From contig CAZUGQ010000001.1 in the NCBI GenBank assembly GCA_964620125.1, positions 124,001-188,000 of the forward strand: 64,000 bases of DNA, read 5' to 3'. This document shows positions 36,001-44,268 of the stretch, piece after piece. Origin of the DNA: OLB6 sp964620125 (GTDB lineage Bacteria > Bacteroidota > Ignavibacteria > Kapaibacteriales > Kapaibacteriaceae). The notes beneath the pieces are model-generated. The model ran no database searches. It saw only the letters and a list, made by a program, of their open reading frames with translations, and was not told the origin of the DNA. The position numbers and the translations under genes were made by a program. Position 1 is the first letter of the stretch. The number at the start of each line of letters is the position of its first letter.

Positions 36001-37542
36001 AAGAATGCGACACCACGGCGAGTTGCGCGAGGTAAGATCGTTCGCTACGTCGGGGTTGTCGATTGAGCTTTGAATGAAAGAGTAGAGAATGTCCCCTTCG
36101 ATGGCACAGGCTTCGAAACCACGATTGGCTCGGCGTGAAGCATACACGGCAGGAATGTTCTCTACCCCAAATGCACCTGCTGCCTGGCCAACGGAAGCCG
36201 CGGTACCGATCGGTACATATCGGTTCAGAAGAACACCATTGTTGCTGAAGTTGTAGATGGCCGGACGGTATTCATCAACCATCCACCAGGTTCCTGCTGC
36301 ATCAACAGAAATCCCCTCAAGGTCGGCACCAAATGGATCGTTCGGAATGTCATTGCCGTAGAGATCCACTCCGTACTCATCGGTGTATGCAATCCCCTGT
36401 CCGGCAGCCTGAAGATTTGGTCTGCCCGAAATCGGCGTAACACCGTCTGCTCGCGTGAGCTTGGTACGGCTCAGTACGGTGAATGCACCGGTGCTCGTGT
36501 TCAATTCGAACCGAATCACCTCGGCCTGGTAATTGGGCAATGCAAACGGACGGCGTGGTTGCCCACGCAACGTAACGGGCTCTGCATTTGGTCCACGATC
36601 AGGATGGGTGAGGAACACATGGGTGTTGGGTCCACTGCCCGGGCCTACATACCACAGACCAGAGAAACCTCCAAGGTAGATGTCCTGGCCAGCCTGCGTG
36701 GTTCCAAGTACTGGACGATTGGTCCACGTATAGTTTGTGCCACGTGGCAAGCCCTTGCAATAGTCCTTGAAACCAAGAGCAACAATGCGGGTGAGCGTGG
36801 CTGTTGGAATGTCGATCACAGCCAGCGCGTTGGCTTCCTGCAGGGTTACGTATGCCGTTTTACCATCAGGCGAGATTGCGGCATACTCCGGCTCCAAATC
36901 TTGTGCCGCATTTGCACCTGGTCCGTAAATCCGAACTCCCATGTGGCGCAACGAATCTTCCTTACCATTCAGACTGGTGAAGGTTACCGTTTGCACGGTT
37001 GGTGCCGCTGGGTTGGTAACGTTGATAATCGAAACCGATCCGTTAGGATCTACTGAGTAGTCGGATGATGGTTCACCTTCGTTGCACACTACAATGGTTT
37101 TGCCATCCGGCGTGAATGTGAGCATGTCCGGCAATGCCCCTACGGTAACAACACTCTTGAACCCACCAGCGTTGTCAAGAATCACAACCTTACCTGGGTT
37201 CTGCTTGTTCACGGCATCTTCCAGTGCTACGGCTACAAGACCATTCTTGGCTGCAACACTATTGATCACGCCATTGTAAGCCGTCATAAACACATCAAAC
37301 TGCCAAGCCGGGGCAGCTGGATTGGCTATACTCACAAACGAGAGCTTGTTGCTGTTGAGATCGGATACAATTGCCATTTTGGTGGCTTGATCATAGGTAA
37401 CAACCTCGGCTGCACCTCTATCGTAGGCTGCCGGGTTCTGTGTGTTCCGTGCTAGGAATTTGAGTACCTGCGCCGTCTGAGCAAATGTTGCCATGGAGGC
37501 AAATAGCAGGAACCCTGTGAGGACAAGGACCTTACGCTGCAT
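33091..37542 (-). CDS. Giant secreted choice-of-anchor I protein with nested phytase-like domain, Ig-like repeats and T9SS-type C-terminus
   Basis: 1483 residues from MQRKVLVLTG, with a signal peptide cleaved after about residue 21 (TFA|QT). The N-terminal beta-propeller-like choice-of-anchor I domain (DRGAAEVVTYD, CNEGEPSSDY) is interrupted by an esterase-like phytase domain (HPDRGPNAEP, DLEGISVDAAG) and then resumes (SANEGDAREYDAIEEEERI). Four or more Ig-like modules follow, each with a YQWxxNG-type motif. The last 85 residues (LRVEPQPV, HGHEV, GTFFIRLEY) resemble a type IX secretion sorting domain. Expected at the cell surface. Start chosen for the signal peptide; the longer frame begins with unrelated residues. 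Confidence 0.82.
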   Translation of the reverse strand: MQRKVLVLTGFLLFASMATFAQTAQVLKFLARNTQNPAAYDRGAAEVVTYDQATKMAIVSDLNSNKLSFVSIANPAAPAWQFDVFMTAYNGVINSVAAKNGLVAVALEDAVNKQNPGKVVILDNAGGFKSVVTVGALPDMLTFTPDGKTIVVCNEGEPSSDYSVDPNGSVSIINVTNPAAPTVQTVTFTSLNGKEDSLRHMGVRIYGPGANAAQDLEPEYAAISPDGKTAYVTLQEANALAVIDIPTATLTRIVALGFKDYCKGLPRGTNYTWTNRPVLGTTQAGQDIYLGGFSGLWYVGPGSGPNTHVFLTHPDRGPNAEPVTLRGQPRRPFALPNYQAEVIRFELNTSTGAFTVLSRTKLTRADGVTPISGRPNLQAAGQGIAYTDEYGVDLYGNDIPNDPFGADLEGISVDAAGTWWMVDEYRPAIYNFSNNGVLLNRYVPIGTAASVGQAAGAFGVENIPAVYASRRANRGFEACAIEGDILYSFIQSSIDNPDVANDLTSRNSPWCRILAMNVVTKQIVGEYLYPMHEKWGSADKIGDAVSLGNGKFYVVERDDATGLRARKYIFEIDLKGATNIFTNPPALGVGETIENLTFAQMYAKGVRPVVKKKAVYLPGVGYSSVDKVEGIARINATTFAVINDNDFGVGGSVLPNPPNGTITVNASANPVLGIITFDRPNGLDASDRDNGNIIANWPVYGMYQPDAISVVEINGANYLVSANEGDAREYDAIEEEERIKDLTIDASLTSAFPTLKSDLGAGRLNVTNTMGDLDGDGDFDELYTLGGRGFSIWNADGNLLWDSGSEFETKTAAFHPSNFNAGNTTNARDDRSDNKGPEPETIATGKINDSTYAFIGCERIGHTFMYNISNVLNGKYIDYINSRNFSVTPNLTNVQNGTVGDLGPEILHFIDASTSPNGNDVLICGNEISGTLSIYSVRIPRIVSAPAPTAAVCIGDVLTLTVNATGPNLTYQWFKNNVAIAGATNKTYSTPISGVSVAGTYHCNVTADGGMTITPTPTVVTVFERTRINTQPKRLTQVDNDVTVFLTCDATNKSGETYQWYRAGVALNDNDKFAGTKTKTLTIRYVQFADTSSYYYCIVTGGCSSVRSQDAAVLIPRILITQQPVSMVVCPGNDAMFSVAANPSGGDIGLRYQWKLPNGAFLVDNNRIKGSQTPTLTIEDATIEDAQTYVCLITGTPSNEPLHSNQVRLDVIEQPIITKQPEAEDGGNVFSICEGFGAVLKVVASGVDLTYQWERNGVAILGATENTYNAFQAGTYRCRVHGSCVEVIAVSNPAIVNVVKKPVIGRGLPYTSSVRVGGVINLSVSLSAGDPVIRYQWYRNGSPIAGATSASLTINNVQKSDAGEYFCWVTNSCGGVESNRCVITVLDPVSVSEGVAGSLNLRVEPQPVRTQGAVRFELPTDAHGRLVVADIHGHEVTVLADGMLSAGQHSFAINSAALGASGTFFIRLEYAGSITTVPVIIAH

Positions 37543-37697
37543 GTGAATTCCTTGAGAAAGGTTGATGATCATATATCGTTGCAAAAATCCGGTACAGGCG
37601 CCGTTTACCACTGCCCTTCGGCGTTACATTCTCTTTACGTAACCGTTACCACAGGTGAGTTGTCTGCACGTTTCAGCTTCAAAAAAAAACCTCTAGC

Positions 37698-38564
37698 CTA
37701 TATCAGTACCAGCGCTGTAGCCCAGAGAATGGCATACATGAGGTATAACACTGAAGTACCTACAAGGGCACGGTTCAGCTCGGCACCTTGTCTTGTACTC
37801 ACCAGGTAACATTCCCAGACGGCAAGGGGCGTGCATGCCCAGGGTAACATCACCCAAGGACCACGATGCAGCAGGAGAAACGAGGGCAGCAGCAACGCCA
37901 CTGCTGTTGCAAGAACGTAGAGTTGCCGAGCAGCCTGACTCCCTATCCGTACGGCTATGGTTCGCTTGCCAACCTGTGCATCGGTGTTGATGTCGCGGAT
38001 GTTGTTCACACCAAGGATGTTTGCCACTAGAAATCCCGGTCCGAGAGCAAGTAACCAAACGTCTGGATGTACCTGACCAAGGTGAACGTAGTAGGTTCCA
38101 GCAATGGCAACCACGCCAAAGAACAGGAAGGCAGCAACATCACCAAGTCCATTGTATGCCATAGGAAAGGGGCCACCCGTATATGCCCATGCGGCTGCAA
38201 GACACACAAAACCCGTCAACGCGATTGGCCAGCCCCCTTCCATCATAATCGGTATGCCAAGTACAACACATGCAGCGGCAGCCATCCAGGCAGCCATGCG
38301 TAACTGGCGATAGCTTATCAGTCCATCTTCAAGCACTCGACGTGGACCAACACGTTGCCTATCGGCGCCTCGACGATAGTCGTACAGGTCATTAACCCAG
38401 TTGGATACAAGCTGGATGAGCATTGCACAAACAAGCACCAGCGGAGCAAGCAACCAATTCACGGCACCATCGGCGGCGGCAGCAGCCGTTCCAATGCAGA
38501 CTGGCGCAATGCTTGCTGCAAACACCTTTGGCTTGGTGCTTTCGAGCCACACGCGAAACGTCAT
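37698..38564 (-). CDS. menA: 1,4-dihydroxy-2-naphthoate polyprenyltransferase
   Basis: UbiA-superfamily membrane prenyltransferase of menaquinone synthesis. 288 residues with about eight membrane segments. The two Asp motifs are NDLYDYRRGADRQRVGPRR and NNIRDINTDAQVGKRTIAVR, matching MenA rather than UbiA. The start is set by the ATGA overlap with the ubiE stop. It acts on the product of the polyprenyl synthase and hands demethylmenaquinone to the adjacent methyltransferase. Downstream a T-rich stretch at the stop could end transcription, though I see no clean hairpin. Confidence 0.9.
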   Translation of the reverse strand: MTFRVWLESTKPKVFAASIAPVCIGTAAAAADGAVNWLLAPLVLVCAMLIQLVSNWVNDLYDYRRGADRQRVGPRRVLEDGLISYRQLRMAAWMAAAACVVLGIPIMMEGGWPIALTGFVCLAAAWAYTGGPFPMAYNGLGDVAAFLFFGVVAIAGTYYVHLGQVHPDVWLLALGPGFLVANILGVNNIRDINTDAQVGKRTIAVRIGSQAARQLYVLATAVALLLPSFLLLHRGPWVMLPWACTPLAVWECYLVSTRQGAELNRALVGTSVLYLMYAILWATALVLI

Positions 38565-39250
38565 GCAACCACACCGATGTATACGTACGCTACCCCTCCG
38601 GTAAGGGGCTTTGCCATGCGCGAGGCAAACGCGCCGGTTGCATCCATCATGGCCAGAAATCGCTCGCCTGCCGGAAACGCTGCTGCCGTTTCGGGGAGGT
38701 ACTCGTATGCCTCTCGGTATCCGGTAATCAGAGCACCTAAAGGCGGAATGATGTTCCGACTGTACCACCGATAGAGAAGACCGAGTGCGCCCGATGGCTG
38801 ACCAAACTCCAGTATGACAACACGACCACCTGGCCGAACCACACGTGCCATTTCACGGAGGGCCTGTAGCGGATGATCGACATTTCTAATCCCAAAGGCG
38901 ATACTGCATACGTCGAACTCGTTTGTTGCAAATGGTAAGCTCTCCACATCGGCACGCAGAAATGCAACGTCAGCCCCCTGCTCCCTTGCCTTACTGGGTG
39001 CATACGAAAGCATCTGTTCGTTGAGATCAGTACCAACCACCCGACCTGCACGTCCCACCCGCCGCTTGAACCCGATAGCCAGATCACCGGTACCGGTAGC
39101 ACAATCAAGTACGCTACTGCCTACCTGTACCTCCGACATACGTATTGCCTTCCAGCGCCAAACATTATGAACGCCGAGTGACAAAATCGTGTTTGCCCGG
39201 TCGTACCGATGGGCGATGCGCGAAAACATCGCCTGTACTTGCTCACTCAT
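38561..39250 (-). CDS. ubiE: Demethylmenaquinone methyltransferase
   Basis: SAM-dependent C-methyltransferase, last step of menaquinone synthesis. 229 residues: FSRIAHRYDRANTILSLG, the SAM motif VLDCATGTGDLAIGF, and the family block DVCSIAFGIRNVDHPLQALREM, all typical of UbiE/MenG. No ubiquinone genes are seen, so the menaquinone role (menG) is more likely. It is translationally coupled to menA by a 4-bp overlap and divergent from the secreted protein at 39341. Confidence 0.93.
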   Translation of the reverse strand: MSEQVQAMFSRIAHRYDRANTILSLGVHNVWRWKAIRMSEVQVGSSVLDCATGTGDLAIGFKRRVGRAGRVVGTDLNEQMLSYAPSKAREQGADVAFLRADVESLPFATNEFDVCSIAFGIRNVDHPLQALREMARVVRPGGRVVILEFGQPSGALGLLYRWYSRNIIPPLGALITGYREAYEYLPETAAAFPAGERFLAMMDATGAFASRMAKPLTGGVAYVYIGVVA

Positions 39251-39340
39251 GGTGCGAAACTACGGCCTTGCTCTCAGCATGAAGGGCCAGCGAGGCTGGA
39301 TACCATACGGTTATCTTGCATGGATGAAGAAAGGGTTAGC

Positions 39341-42300
39341 ATGATGTACTTCGCCCTCCTGGTTGCAGGCTTGATTGTTTTTGCCGCACCAACACGTGCG
39401 CAACTGCGACCAGACGATGAAAGCGGTAAAATCAAGGAACGGTTTGAATCCTTCAGAAATCGCAGAATCCCTCCAGGAATTACGCTTCCGGAGGATATCC
39501 GCGTTCGTGCCATCGATGCAGCACGCATCTTGGAGCGCGGCAAAGCCTTGGATGTGGTGCAGGTGCAGCAACCTGTGTGGACGTCCATCGGCCCACGCAG
39601 CACCGCTGGCAGGGTGAAGGACATCATCATCCATCCAACGGATCCCAATCGCATCTTTATCGGTGCCGCGGCCGGTGGGATATGGCGCAGCACGAATGGT
39701 GGCACCTCGTGGACGCCTCTAACCGATGATGCCAATGCCACGGCAATGGGTTCGCTGTGGTTCCACCCGCAGAATCCCGACATCATCTTTGCTGGCACGG
39801 GAGAGCAGGTAACCAACGCCAACACATTTCTCGGGGCAGGTGTGATGAAGAGCACCGATGGTGGAGATACGTGGCAGACCATCGGTCTTACGCACGTTGG
39901 ATCCGTTAGCCGCATCTATGCTCATCCCAAGAATCCAGACCTCTTGATGGCTGCCTGCATGAACACCAATCAGGGTGTGTACAAGAGTATTGACGGAGGG
40001 GCAACGTGGACGCGCATGCTAAATGAAACCGTCTACGACATGACCATCAACCCTGCCGACGAGAATGAATGGTTTGTTGGCGTTCGCAGTCGTGGCATCC
40101 TCTATACATCCGATGGTGGAAACACATGGCAGGAGCGCATGAATGGTCTGTTTGGCGCAATCGGGCGCACGTCCATTAAACAAAGCCCAACAAATCCAAG
40201 CGTGCTGTACGTGCTCATGGAAATCAACGACCTGGCGGTGATAGCTAAAAGCACGGACAGAGGACAGAACTGGGAAGTGCAGTACAACGACACGCGCGGC
40301 TGCTTCTTTGCCGGTTCATGCAATCCAGCGAACAGCCAGGGATTTTACGACAACTACGTGGCCATCAACCCAACAGATCCCGATGTGTGTTTTGCCGGCG
40401 GTATCGACGTGTGGCGTACCACGAACGGTGGAACCACGTGGCTGAACCTCACCTCGGGGTACGCCGATGGAGATGGGCAGAACGTTGCTCACGTAGACCA
40501 GCACTGTTTGGCATTCGTGCCCGGAACCTCAACCGTGTATGCCGGGAATGACGGCGGTATGATGCGCAGCACAGACAATGGCACATCATGGACGCTTATC
40601 AACAATGGTCTGGTGATTACGCAGTTCTATGACTTCGACAACGATCCATCACGCAGGGAACGGTCGTTTGGTGGCACCCAAGACAATGGTACGCTAGGCA
40701 CATTTGGAGATGTTGAATGGGACACTGTGTGGGGGGGCGACGGCATGGTGACCATCGTCCGGCATGATGATCCGGACGTTGTGTACGGCAACAATCCAAA
40801 CGGTGTTCCCTTCCGTTTGGATTTTGGTACTACTACTGGAAGGCAGATAACTGGCGGCCTCGATCTGAATGAGGCGGCTCGGTGGGACGCACCCATGGTT
40901 ACGAGTCCAGAGGATGGTGCGAATCTGCTGCACGGCCGCCGACGTGTGTGGCGAACCTTTGATGCTGGTGACTTCTGGTTTCCCATTTCGGCCTCACTGG
41001 TAAATGAAATCAGTGCACTGGCAATTTCTCCAGTCGATCCTTCGGTGCTGTGGGCTGCTAGCGAAGGTGGAGAGATCATGGTAAGTGAGTTTGATGGCGA
41101 CGAGTGGACTCTGCTGCCTCGCCGAGAACTATCGAACAGATTCATCAGCGACATTCAATGCTCACGATGGGATCGTGAAACAGCATGGGTTACGTACGGT
41201 TCGTATGGCGGTGCCAATGTGTGGAAGACCACGGACCTGGGCGCGTCGTGGATACCTGTGTGGGGCAACATGCCCGACGTTGCCGTGAATGGCCTTGCAG
41301 TGCATCCCGATGATGAGAACATCCTTTTTGTGGCAACTGATGTTGGAGTGTTTGCCACGTTCGATGGCGGATCACAATGGGTACCTTATGGCAAAGGGTT
41401 GCCGCGCACCGTGGTAACCGGCATCAAACTCAATCAGGAATTTGGCTACCTACGGTGTGTTACTCATGGCCGAGGCGCATGGGAAGTACCACTGCTGTCC
41501 ACTGCCCCTACCGATCCCATCATCACTGCCCCTGCAGGAGCAGAGATCTTTACTGGCACCTTGTTTACAACCATCGCATGGAGCGGTTTCACACCCCCTG
41601 TAAGGATTGAGTACAGTGTTGACGATGGCAGCACCTGGAAACCTCTTGCCGAAAACGTGAACGGCTCTGCTTATCGCTGGCAGGTACCGAACTGGCCAAC
41701 CATCGTTGGTCGCATCCGGATAACGTCGCAACAGGACAACACGCAACAGGAAGTGAGCAGAACGTTTACCATTACAACCTTGCAGCGCGGTGGCATAGTC
41801 CAGCAGGTGTCGGTACCGTGGGTTCCCTACGGCATTGCGTGGGACGGTAAGGATGGACTGTGGACGACCAGCTTTTACGAAGCAAAACTGTACAAGCTTG
41901 ACGCTACAACATTGCAGTTGATAAAGTCGGTAAGCCTTCCGGAAGAAGTTGGTGATTCGCTGTTTACTGATCTCACTTTCGATCGTACAACTGGCCGTAT
42001 CTACATGAACCGTTTGAACGGATCCGATGGTGTAGGAGCAACGGTATATGTGCTTGACACGAACGGCAGGTTGCTGTGGACGTTCAGCTCACCTGCGCGC
42101 CGATATGCCACTGGCCTTGAGTTCGTTAATGGCATTTTGATTGCGGGCGAGCGTGACGGATTCCAGAACATCTATCGAATGGAGACTGACGGGATCATGA
42201 TCTCCGAGGAACCCAACGCTTGCAGAGTTCGATATGGACCTCGAAGCATCGGATCGGATGATGACGGCAATCTCTATCAAGTGTGTACCAACTTCCCATC

Positions 42301-42805
42301 CGATAATCAGCCACTTACCGATTGTTATGCCATTCGATTTTCGACCAGTGATTTGAGCACCGAGCTGGAGCGACTTCCTTTGGTGAGCAATCAGGGCATC
42401 ATCAATGCACGTGGCATTGAGTTCGACCGTACTGATCGAAACTTTTGGATCAGTGACTTTGGAGGCAATATTTACAAGGTTACGGGCTTTGGTTTTGTGC
42501 CGCCGCCTGTTACGTCGGTTTCCACCAGTACAATCCCATCTACCAACCTTCGTGTGCGGCCAAACCCCTGCACTACGTCGGCCATTGCTGCCCTAGCTGC
42601 CGTGCCTGAGCCCCGTTCCATTACGTTAACACTCGTGAACAACCTAGGAGCACAGGTAAGCGTGGTATTTCGTGGTGAGCAAGAGGCAGGAGTAGACGTA
42701 CTGGTACCCATCGTTACCAGCGGTTTGCATACGGGCTGTTACACTCTTATTGCCGAAAGTAACGGACGGCGCATTGCCACTACATCCATGATCGTACTTG
42801 AGTAA
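39341..42805 (+). CDS. Secreted BNR/Asp-box repeat protein with T9SS-type C-terminus
   Basis: 1154 residues from MMYFALLVAG, with an N-terminal signal peptide ending near PTRAQ. AAAGGG lies upstream; a start 21 bp earlier is possible. At least nine sialidase-type Asp-boxes are visible (STNGGTSW, STDGGDTW, SIDGGATW, TSDGGNTW, TTNGGTTW, STDNGTSW, TTDLGASW and others), as in VPS10/sortilin-like and photosystem HCF136-like propellers. An Fn3-like stretch follows, then a second propeller-like region. The last 90 residues (NLRVRPNPCTTSA, GCYTLIAESNGRR) fit a type IX sorting domain. Probably surface-bound; ligand unknown. Confidence 0.8.
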   Translation: MMYFALLVAGLIVFAAPTRAQLRPDDESGKIKERFESFRNRRIPPGITLPEDIRVRAIDAARILERGKALDVVQVQQPVWTSIGPRSTAGRVKDIIIHPTDPNRIFIGAAAGGIWRSTNGGTSWTPLTDDANATAMGSLWFHPQNPDIIFAGTGEQVTNANTFLGAGVMKSTDGGDTWQTIGLTHVGSVSRIYAHPKNPDLLMAACMNTNQGVYKSIDGGATWTRMLNETVYDMTINPADENEWFVGVRSRGILYTSDGGNTWQERMNGLFGAIGRTSIKQSPTNPSVLYVLMEINDLAVIAKSTDRGQNWEVQYNDTRGCFFAGSCNPANSQGFYDNYVAINPTDPDVCFAGGIDVWRTTNGGTTWLNLTSGYADGDGQNVAHVDQHCLAFVPGTSTVYAGNDGGMMRSTDNGTSWTLINNGLVITQFYDFDNDPSRRERSFGGTQDNGTLGTFGDVEWDTVWGGDGMVTIVRHDDPDVVYGNNPNGVPFRLDFGTTTGRQITGGLDLNEAARWDAPMVTSPEDGANLLHGRRRVWRTFDAGDFWFPISASLVNEISALAISPVDPSVLWAASEGGEIMVSEFDGDEWTLLPRRELSNRFISDIQCSRWDRETAWVTYGSYGGANVWKTTDLGASWIPVWGNMPDVAVNGLAVHPDDENILFVATDVGVFATFDGGSQWVPYGKGLPRTVVTGIKLNQEFGYLRCVTHGRGAWEVPLLSTAPTDPIITAPAGAEIFTGTLFTTIAWSGFTPPVRIEYSVDDGSTWKPLAENVNGSAYRWQVPNWPTIVGRIRITSQQDNTQQEVSRTFTITTLQRGGIVQQVSVPWVPYGIAWDGKDGLWTTSFYEAKLYKLDATTLQLIKSVSLPEEVGDSLFTDLTFDRTTGRIYMNRLNGSDGVGATVYVLDTNGRLLWTFSSPARRYATGLEFVNGILIAGERDGFQNIYRMETDGIMISEEPNACRVRYGPRSIGSDDDGNLYQVCTNFPSDNQPLTDCYAIRFSTSDLSTELERLPLVSNQGIINARGIEFDRTDRNFWISDFGGNIYKVTGFGFVPPPVTSVSTSTIPSTNLRVRPNPCTTSAIAALAAVPEPRSITLTLVNNLGAQVSVVFRGEQEAGVDVLVPIVTSGLHTGCYTLIAESNGRRIATTSMIVLE

Positions 42806-42808
42806 GTC

Positions 42809-43555
42809 ATGACAGACACAAAACACGATTCACAGCATCCATCGGTTCGAAAGCCAGTAGACGGAGGTGAGCGGGAGTTTCTTTCCGGACCGCATAGTCG
42901 GCTTCGTGAGTTTCTGTTCGTACTGCGAGTGGCGTGGGAGTTTGTGCGAGGTTTTCGCAAGCTGCACTTTGTTGGACCGTGCATTACCGTATTCGGATCA
43001 GCGCGATTCAAGGAGGATCATAAGTATTACAAGCTAGCGCGAGAAATGGGAGCAGCGTTGGCCGACATGGGTTTCACCGTGATGACTGGGGGGGGGCCAG
43101 GGATCATGGAAGCAGCAAATCGTGGAGCCAAGGAGGCTGGTGGCGAGAGTATCGGCTGCAACATTCAGCTGCCCCACGAGCAGAATCCCAATCCGTATCT
43201 GGACGTCATGATTGAGTTCGACTACTTCTTTGTTCGCAAGTTCATGCTCATCAAGTATTCACTTGGATTTGTGGTGATGCCAGGGGGCTTTGGCACGTTG
43301 GATGAATTATATGAAGCCATCACGCTCATGCAGACAAACAAGATTCGCAACTTTCCTGTGGTACTCATGGGTCGCGAGTACTATGAGGAAATCATTGCCG
43401 CTGCACAGAAGTTTCTGAAGGAGGGCACGATCAGTCCGCACGACATAGACCGTTTCCTTGTCACCGACTCCATCGAGGAGGCGTGTGCATACCTGAAGAC
43501 GCACGTTGTAAAGCGTTTTGGGTTGAAGCAGCAGTTGTTTATTCCAAGGGATTAG
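42809..43555 (+). CDS. LOG-family (TIGR00730) nucleotide 5'-monophosphate nucleosidase
   Basis: 248 residues. The LOG signature is present as GGGPGIMEAANRGAKEAGG and PGGFGTLDELYE. Relatives cleave N6-modified or plain AMP to base and ribose 5-phosphate. An N-terminal extension of about 50 residues is as seen in the longer LOG subgroup. It starts 3 bp after the BNR gene and overlaps the convergent kdpE stop by 4 bp. Nine G at 43088-43096 encode the first Gly triplet. Confidence 0.85.
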   Translation: MTDTKHDSQHPSVRKPVDGGEREFLSGPHSRLREFLFVLRVAWEFVRGFRKLHFVGPCITVFGSARFKEDHKYYKLAREMGAALADMGFTVMTGGGPGIMEAANRGAKEAGGESIGCNIQLPHEQNPNPYLDVMIEFDYFFVRKFMLIKYSLGFVVMPGGFGTLDELYEAITLMQTNKIRNFPVVLMGREYYEEIIAAAQKFLKEGTISPHDIDRFLVTDSIEEACAYLKTHVVKRFGLKQQLFIPRD

Positions 43556-44268
43556 GGGATCTCCGTTGCATCGTTTATCGGTGTGATTGCCATCAGTCTG
43601 TAGCCAACACCCGGTTCGGTATGCAGGTAGGTTGGTAGCGACCTATTAGGTTCTATTTTTTTTCGTAGTTGTGCAATGAAGACTCTCAAATAGGAGATAT
43701 CGTCAACGTTGCCGGGGCCGCGAAGTATTCGCAGTAGGTGCGAGTGTGTAAGCACCTTTCCCAAGTGTCGAGCAAGCTCTGCGAGAATGTCGTACTCAGT
43801 GGCTGTAAGGTGTACCTCGGCACCATGTACCTTGATTACATGAGCAGCTAGGTCAATACTCAAGGCTCCGGTGTGAACTACACTGCTCGTACCAACAGTA
43901 GAGTGGCGCCGTAGGTTGGCTCGGAGTCTGGCAAGAAGTTCGTTTACGTGAAAAGGCTTCGTGATAAAGTCGTCCGCACCTTCATCCAATGCAGAGACCT
44001 TACTTTCTGAATCTCCAGTAACGGTGAGAACGATAATGGGAATGTTGGTCCATTCCCTGGCACTGCGGATAACGTCTAAGCCCGTCCCATCCGGCAAGCC
44101 CAGGTCGAGAATGGCAGCGTCTGGCCTCTCCAAGGCTAGTGTGGCAATAGCAGACCGGACCGTTGTAGCCTCTCGCACGTTAAAACCGTGATTCTCGAGT
44201 GCTACTCTTAGCATGCGCCGTATCGCCTGCTCATCATCGATTATGAGCACTGTAGTTGGACTTGACAC
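43552..44268 (-). CDS. kdpE: KdpE response regulator
   Basis: OmpR/PhoB-type regulator of the potassium ATPase operon, 238 residues. The receiver domain carries the phospho-acceptor in ILDLGLPDG and Lys in ITKPF. The winged-helix output domain (LTATEYDILAELARH, GVGYRL) is intact. It starts at a GTG inside the 3' end of kdpD with a 35-bp overlap. Function follows from its position and from KdpD upstream. Convergent with the LOG-family gene. Confidence 0.93.
   Translation of the reverse strand: MSSPTTVLIIDDEQAIRRMLRVALENHGFNVREATTVRSAIATLALERPDAAILDLGLPDGTGLDVIRSAREWTNIPIIVLTVTGDSESKVSALDEGADDFITKPFHVNELLARLRANLRRHSTVGTSSVVHTGALSIDLAAHVIKVHGAEVHLTATEYDILAELARHLGKVLTHSHLLRILRGPGNVDDISYLRVFIAQLRKKIEPNRSLPTYLHTEPGVGYRLMAITPINDATEIP

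Noticed and set aside
39209..39340. Longer N-terminus for the BNR-repeat protein
   Set aside because: The extension is polar, overlaps the divergent ubiE start and would bury the signal peptide.
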